In this document: positions 5,654-7,005 of the stretch, in pieces
Layout of the letters: the number at the start of each line of letters is the position of its first letter
Numbering within the stretch: the stretch's first letter is position 1
Origin: Burkholderiales bacterium
GTDB lineage: Bacteria > Pseudomonadota > Gammaproteobacteria > Burkholderiales > Burkholderiaceae_F
Direction of reading: 5' to 3'
DNA length: 7,005 bases
Assembly (NCBI GenBank): GCA_021298875.1
Contig: JAJTHJ010000116.1
Location: 1-7,005 of the forward strand
Translations under genes and position numbers: made by a program
The notes under the pieces: generated by a model
Told to the model about the DNA's origin: nothing
Databases searched by the model: none
Seen by the model: only the letters and a program-made list of their open reading frames with translations

Positions 5654-5685
5654 GGCTTGCGGCGGTCCTCGGTACGCGGGTGCAG

Positions 5686-5714
5686 ATTCTCGGCAAGTGA
5701 GTCCGGGTGTACAA
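5686..5714 (-). promoter_or_regulatory. Candidate promoter of the HicB gene
   Basis: On the minus strand TTGTAC (5714-5709) and GAGAAT (5691-5686) are separated by 17 bp, matching consensus at 3 of 6 and 4 of 6 positions. The resulting leader would be about 25 nt. The palindrome TGTACA (5708-5713) overlaps the -35 hexamer and could be part of an autoregulatory site for the RHH domain. All of this is weak sequence-only evidence. Confidence 0.27.
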
Positions 5715-5781
5715 GACGCAACAACGACAGCCGCAGTGGCACCTCACCGCTATCTTCGCCCGCGCGCCAACAGCAACGTCT

Positions 5782-5793
5782 GAGCCGCGGCTC
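5782..5793. promoter_or_regulatory. 12-bp perfect palindrome upstream of the permease gene
   Basis: GAGCCGCGGCTC at 5782-5793 is a perfect palindrome ending 23 nt before the permease ATG. The 163-bp spacer 5654-5816 holds the hicB upstream region on its left and this element on its right; nothing else clear is seen in it. The position suits an operator, but short GC palindromes are common in such DNA. Confidence 0.3.
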
Positions 5794-5816
5794 GATTGAG
5801 TAACGTCGCACCCTGA

Positions 5817-6890
5817 ATGCACCTCGAACCCCGCCCCCCCACCACCGGCGCCGCCGCGCTGGCCGCGCCGCTGCTGGCGGCGGGCGGGGCGATCGCCTTC
5901 ACGCTCGCCGTCTGCGCGGCGCTGGTGCCGTGGGCCGGCGCACCGGTCGGGGCGGCCTACGCGGCGCTGGTCGATGGCGGCTTCGGCTCGAGCTTTGCGT
6001 GGAGCGAGACGCTCACCCGCGCCACGCCGCTGATCCTGACCGGCCTGGCCGCGGCGGTGGCCTTCCGCGCGCACTTCTACAACATCGGCGCCGAAGGGCA
6101 GTTGTATCTGGGCGCGCTGGCCGCGGTGGCGGTGGGCGGGCTGCACGCGGGCAGCGGCTGGAACCTGCCGCTGCCGCTGCTCTTTGCCGGCCTGTGGCTG
6201 GCGGCGATGGCGGCGGGCGCACTGTGGCTGCTGCTGGCGGCGGTGGCGCGCACGCGCTTTGGCGTGGACGAGGTGGTGACCACGCTGCTCGCCAACTTCA
6301 TCGTGCTGCTGTTCGTCTCGTGGATGCTCGACCGACCGATGAAAGACCCGCTCGCCCTCGGCTGGCCGCAGTCGGTCGCGCTGAACCCGGAGTTCGAACT
6401 GCCCAAGCTGATCGAGCGCACGCGCGTGCACGCGGGGCTGCTGCTGGCGCTCGTCGCGGCGCTGGCGGTGTGGGCGGTGATGAAGTTCACGGCGCTCGGT
6501 TTCGAGATGCGCGCGGTCGGCGCCAACCGCGCGGCGGCGCGCTTTGCCGGCATCCCGGTCGAGCGCACGGTGCTGAAGACCGCACTCATCTCCGGCGCGC
6601 TGGCCGGGCTGGCCGGCGCGGTGGAAGTGGCCGGCCGCGCCGGCTACGTGACGCTCGACATGTCGCCCGGCTACGGCTACGCGGGCATCGTGGTGGCGAT
6701 GCTGGCGGCGCTGAACCCACTGGCGGTGGTGGCGGCGGCGATCTTCATCGCCGGCATGTTCGTCGGTGCCGACAGCATGAGCCGCGCCGTGGGCGTGCCG
6801 ACCTACATCGCCGACGTGATCGTCGCCGTGGCCCTTCTGGCCACGCTGGTGGCGACCCTGCTCGTGCGCTACCGGGTACGTTGGAGGTAA
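5817..6890 (+). CDS. ABC transporter permease, BMP/nucleoside type (YufP-like, BPD_transp_2)
   Basis: The 357-residue, very hydrophobic product matches permeases of the BMP-family nucleoside/simple-sugar importers (PF02653). Hallmarks seen are an N-terminal LEPR segment, TPLILTGLAAAVAFRAHFYNIGAEGQLYLG (70-99), FGVDEVVTTLLANFIVLLF (148-166), and GFEMRAVGANRAAARFAGIPVERTVLKTALISGALAGLAGAVEVAG (228-273). The last is the cytosolic loop that contacts the ATPase. It ends with PGYGYAGIVVAMLA and GVPTYIADVIVAV. Around nine or ten membrane helices are expected, in the inner membrane. Start: an in-frame TGA directly precedes ATG 5817, so no longer form exists; there is no clear Shine-Dalgarno. Such importers normally include a lipoprotein, a double ATPase and a second permease (YufQ-like). 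None is adjacent in the window; the next gene is a kinase-like P-loop gene, so the partners must lie elsewhere. Substrate (nucleosides, purines or similar) is inferred from family only. Confidence 0.9.
   Translation: MHLEPRPPTTGAAALAAPLLAAGGAIAFTLAVCAALVPWAGAPVGAAYAALVDGGFGSSFAWSETLTRATPLILTGLAAAVAFRAHFYNIGAEGQLYLGALAAVAVGGLHAGSGWNLPLPLLFAGLWLAAMAAGALWLLLAAVARTRFGVDEVVTTLLANFIVLLFVSWMLDRPMKDPLALGWPQSVALNPEFELPKLIERTRVHAGLLLALVAALAVWAVMKFTALGFEMRAVGANRAAARFAGIPVERTVLKTALISGALAGLAGAVEVAGRAGYVTLDMSPGYGYAGIVVAMLAALNPLAVVAAAIFIAGMFVGADSMSRAVGVPTYIADVIVAVALLATLVATLLVRYRVRWR
6883..6890 (+). promoter_or_regulatory. Strong Shine-Dalgarno site overlapping the permease stop codon
   Basis: GGAGGTAA at 6883-6890 is a near-perfect anti-16S match whose last bases are the permease TAA. 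GGAGG ends 8 nt before the ATG at 6896. It is the clearest ribosome site in the window and supports co-transcription of the permease and the P-loop gene. Confidence 0.85.
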
Positions 6891-6895
6891 CCGCG

Positions 6896-7005
6896 ATGCG
6901 CGTGCTGATCTTCGGCAACTCCGGCGCGGGCAAGAGTTTCCACGCGCAGCGGCTGGCGCGTCGGCACGCGCTGGCGCATTTGGACCTGGACACGCTGGTC
7001 TGGGA
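6896..7005 (+). CDS. Small P-loop kinase-like NTPase (3' truncated by the window)
   Basis: Only the first 36 residues are visible. They begin MRVLIFGNSGAGKS, a Walker A motif GNSGAGKS at residues 7-14 directly after a hydrophobic strand. HLDLDTLVW (28-36) follows at the place where adenylate/shikimate-kinase-like proteins bind substrate with acidic residues (D30, D32). This pattern fits the small uncharacterised 'ATP-binding protein' or topology-modulation-like kinases of Pseudomonadota. The start is set by the strong ribosome site and lies 5 bp after the permease stop. It is not the ABC-transporter ATPase: such proteins do not begin with the Walker A motif at residue 7 or carry this HLDLDTL segment. 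A nucleoside or nucleotide kinase acting on the imported substrate would make sense but is speculation. Confidence 0.82.
   Translation, partial: MRVLIFGNSGAGKSFHAQRLARRHALAHLDLDTLVW

Noticed and set aside
5654..5816. Remnant of a hicA gene upstream of hicB
   Set aside because: Translations in the frames I examined on both strands show no HicA-like strand-helix pattern or conserved His segment.
5055..6431. Long leftward open frame (458 codons) across the cupin end, HicB and the permease
   Set aside because: Crosses several well-supported genes on both strands; low-complexity Arg/Gln composition typical of antisense GC-rich DNA.

Overview
The window is very GC-rich throughout, with the dense, short-spaced gene layout and codon use of a Pseudomonadota chromosome. 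The protein types (LtaS-like phosphoglycerol transferase/sulfatase, DHCW-type cupin, DCC thiol oxidoreductase, HicB) fit a betaproteobacterium such as a Rhodocyclales or Burkholderiales member. This is inference from style and family recollection; no rRNA or other marker gene is present. I see no tRNA, rRNA, CRISPR array, transposase or phage gene.

Left part (1-4518). A truncated rightward gene (1-775) encodes the membrane-embedded C-terminal half of what looks like a GH17-type beta-glucan synthase/glucanase. Facing it is a compact leftward cluster of five genes, read from 4518 down to 697: DCC-family thiol oxidoreductase, SDR-type protein, class I SAM methyltransferase, five-helix membrane phosphoglycerol transferase/sulfatase, and a small four-helix membrane protein. 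Three of the four junctions are 4-nt ATGA overlaps and the fourth is a 6-bp gap, so this is very probably one translationally coupled operon. Its last gene overlaps the end of the glucan gene tail-to-tail by 79 bp. Known biology of periplasmic glucans and of LtaS/OpgB enzymes suggests envelope-glycan synthesis and decoration as the theme, but this is a hypothesis.

Middle (4519-5816). A divergent intergenic region holds a 77-bp imperfect inverted repeat of the dispersed type that is often mistranslated as 'HPERSEG'. It is followed by a small DHCW-type cupin gene and a 67-codon unrecognised gene, both rightward, then a leftward solitary HicB-family antitoxin gene with no recognisable HicA.

Right part (5817-7005). 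A rightward BPD_transp_2 permease of the BMP/nucleoside (YufP-like) ABC importer type is followed, through a strong Shine-Dalgarno site overlapping its stop codon, by the start of a small P-loop kinase-like gene cut by the window end. The usual second permease and the ATPase of such importers are not adjacent within the window.

The most noteworthy points are the operon itself, an SDR whose catalytic Tyr is replaced by Ile, a Ser at the expected nucleophile position of the LtaS-like enzyme, a frame-breaking heptamer tandem repeat inside the glucan gene, and the convergent gene overlap.
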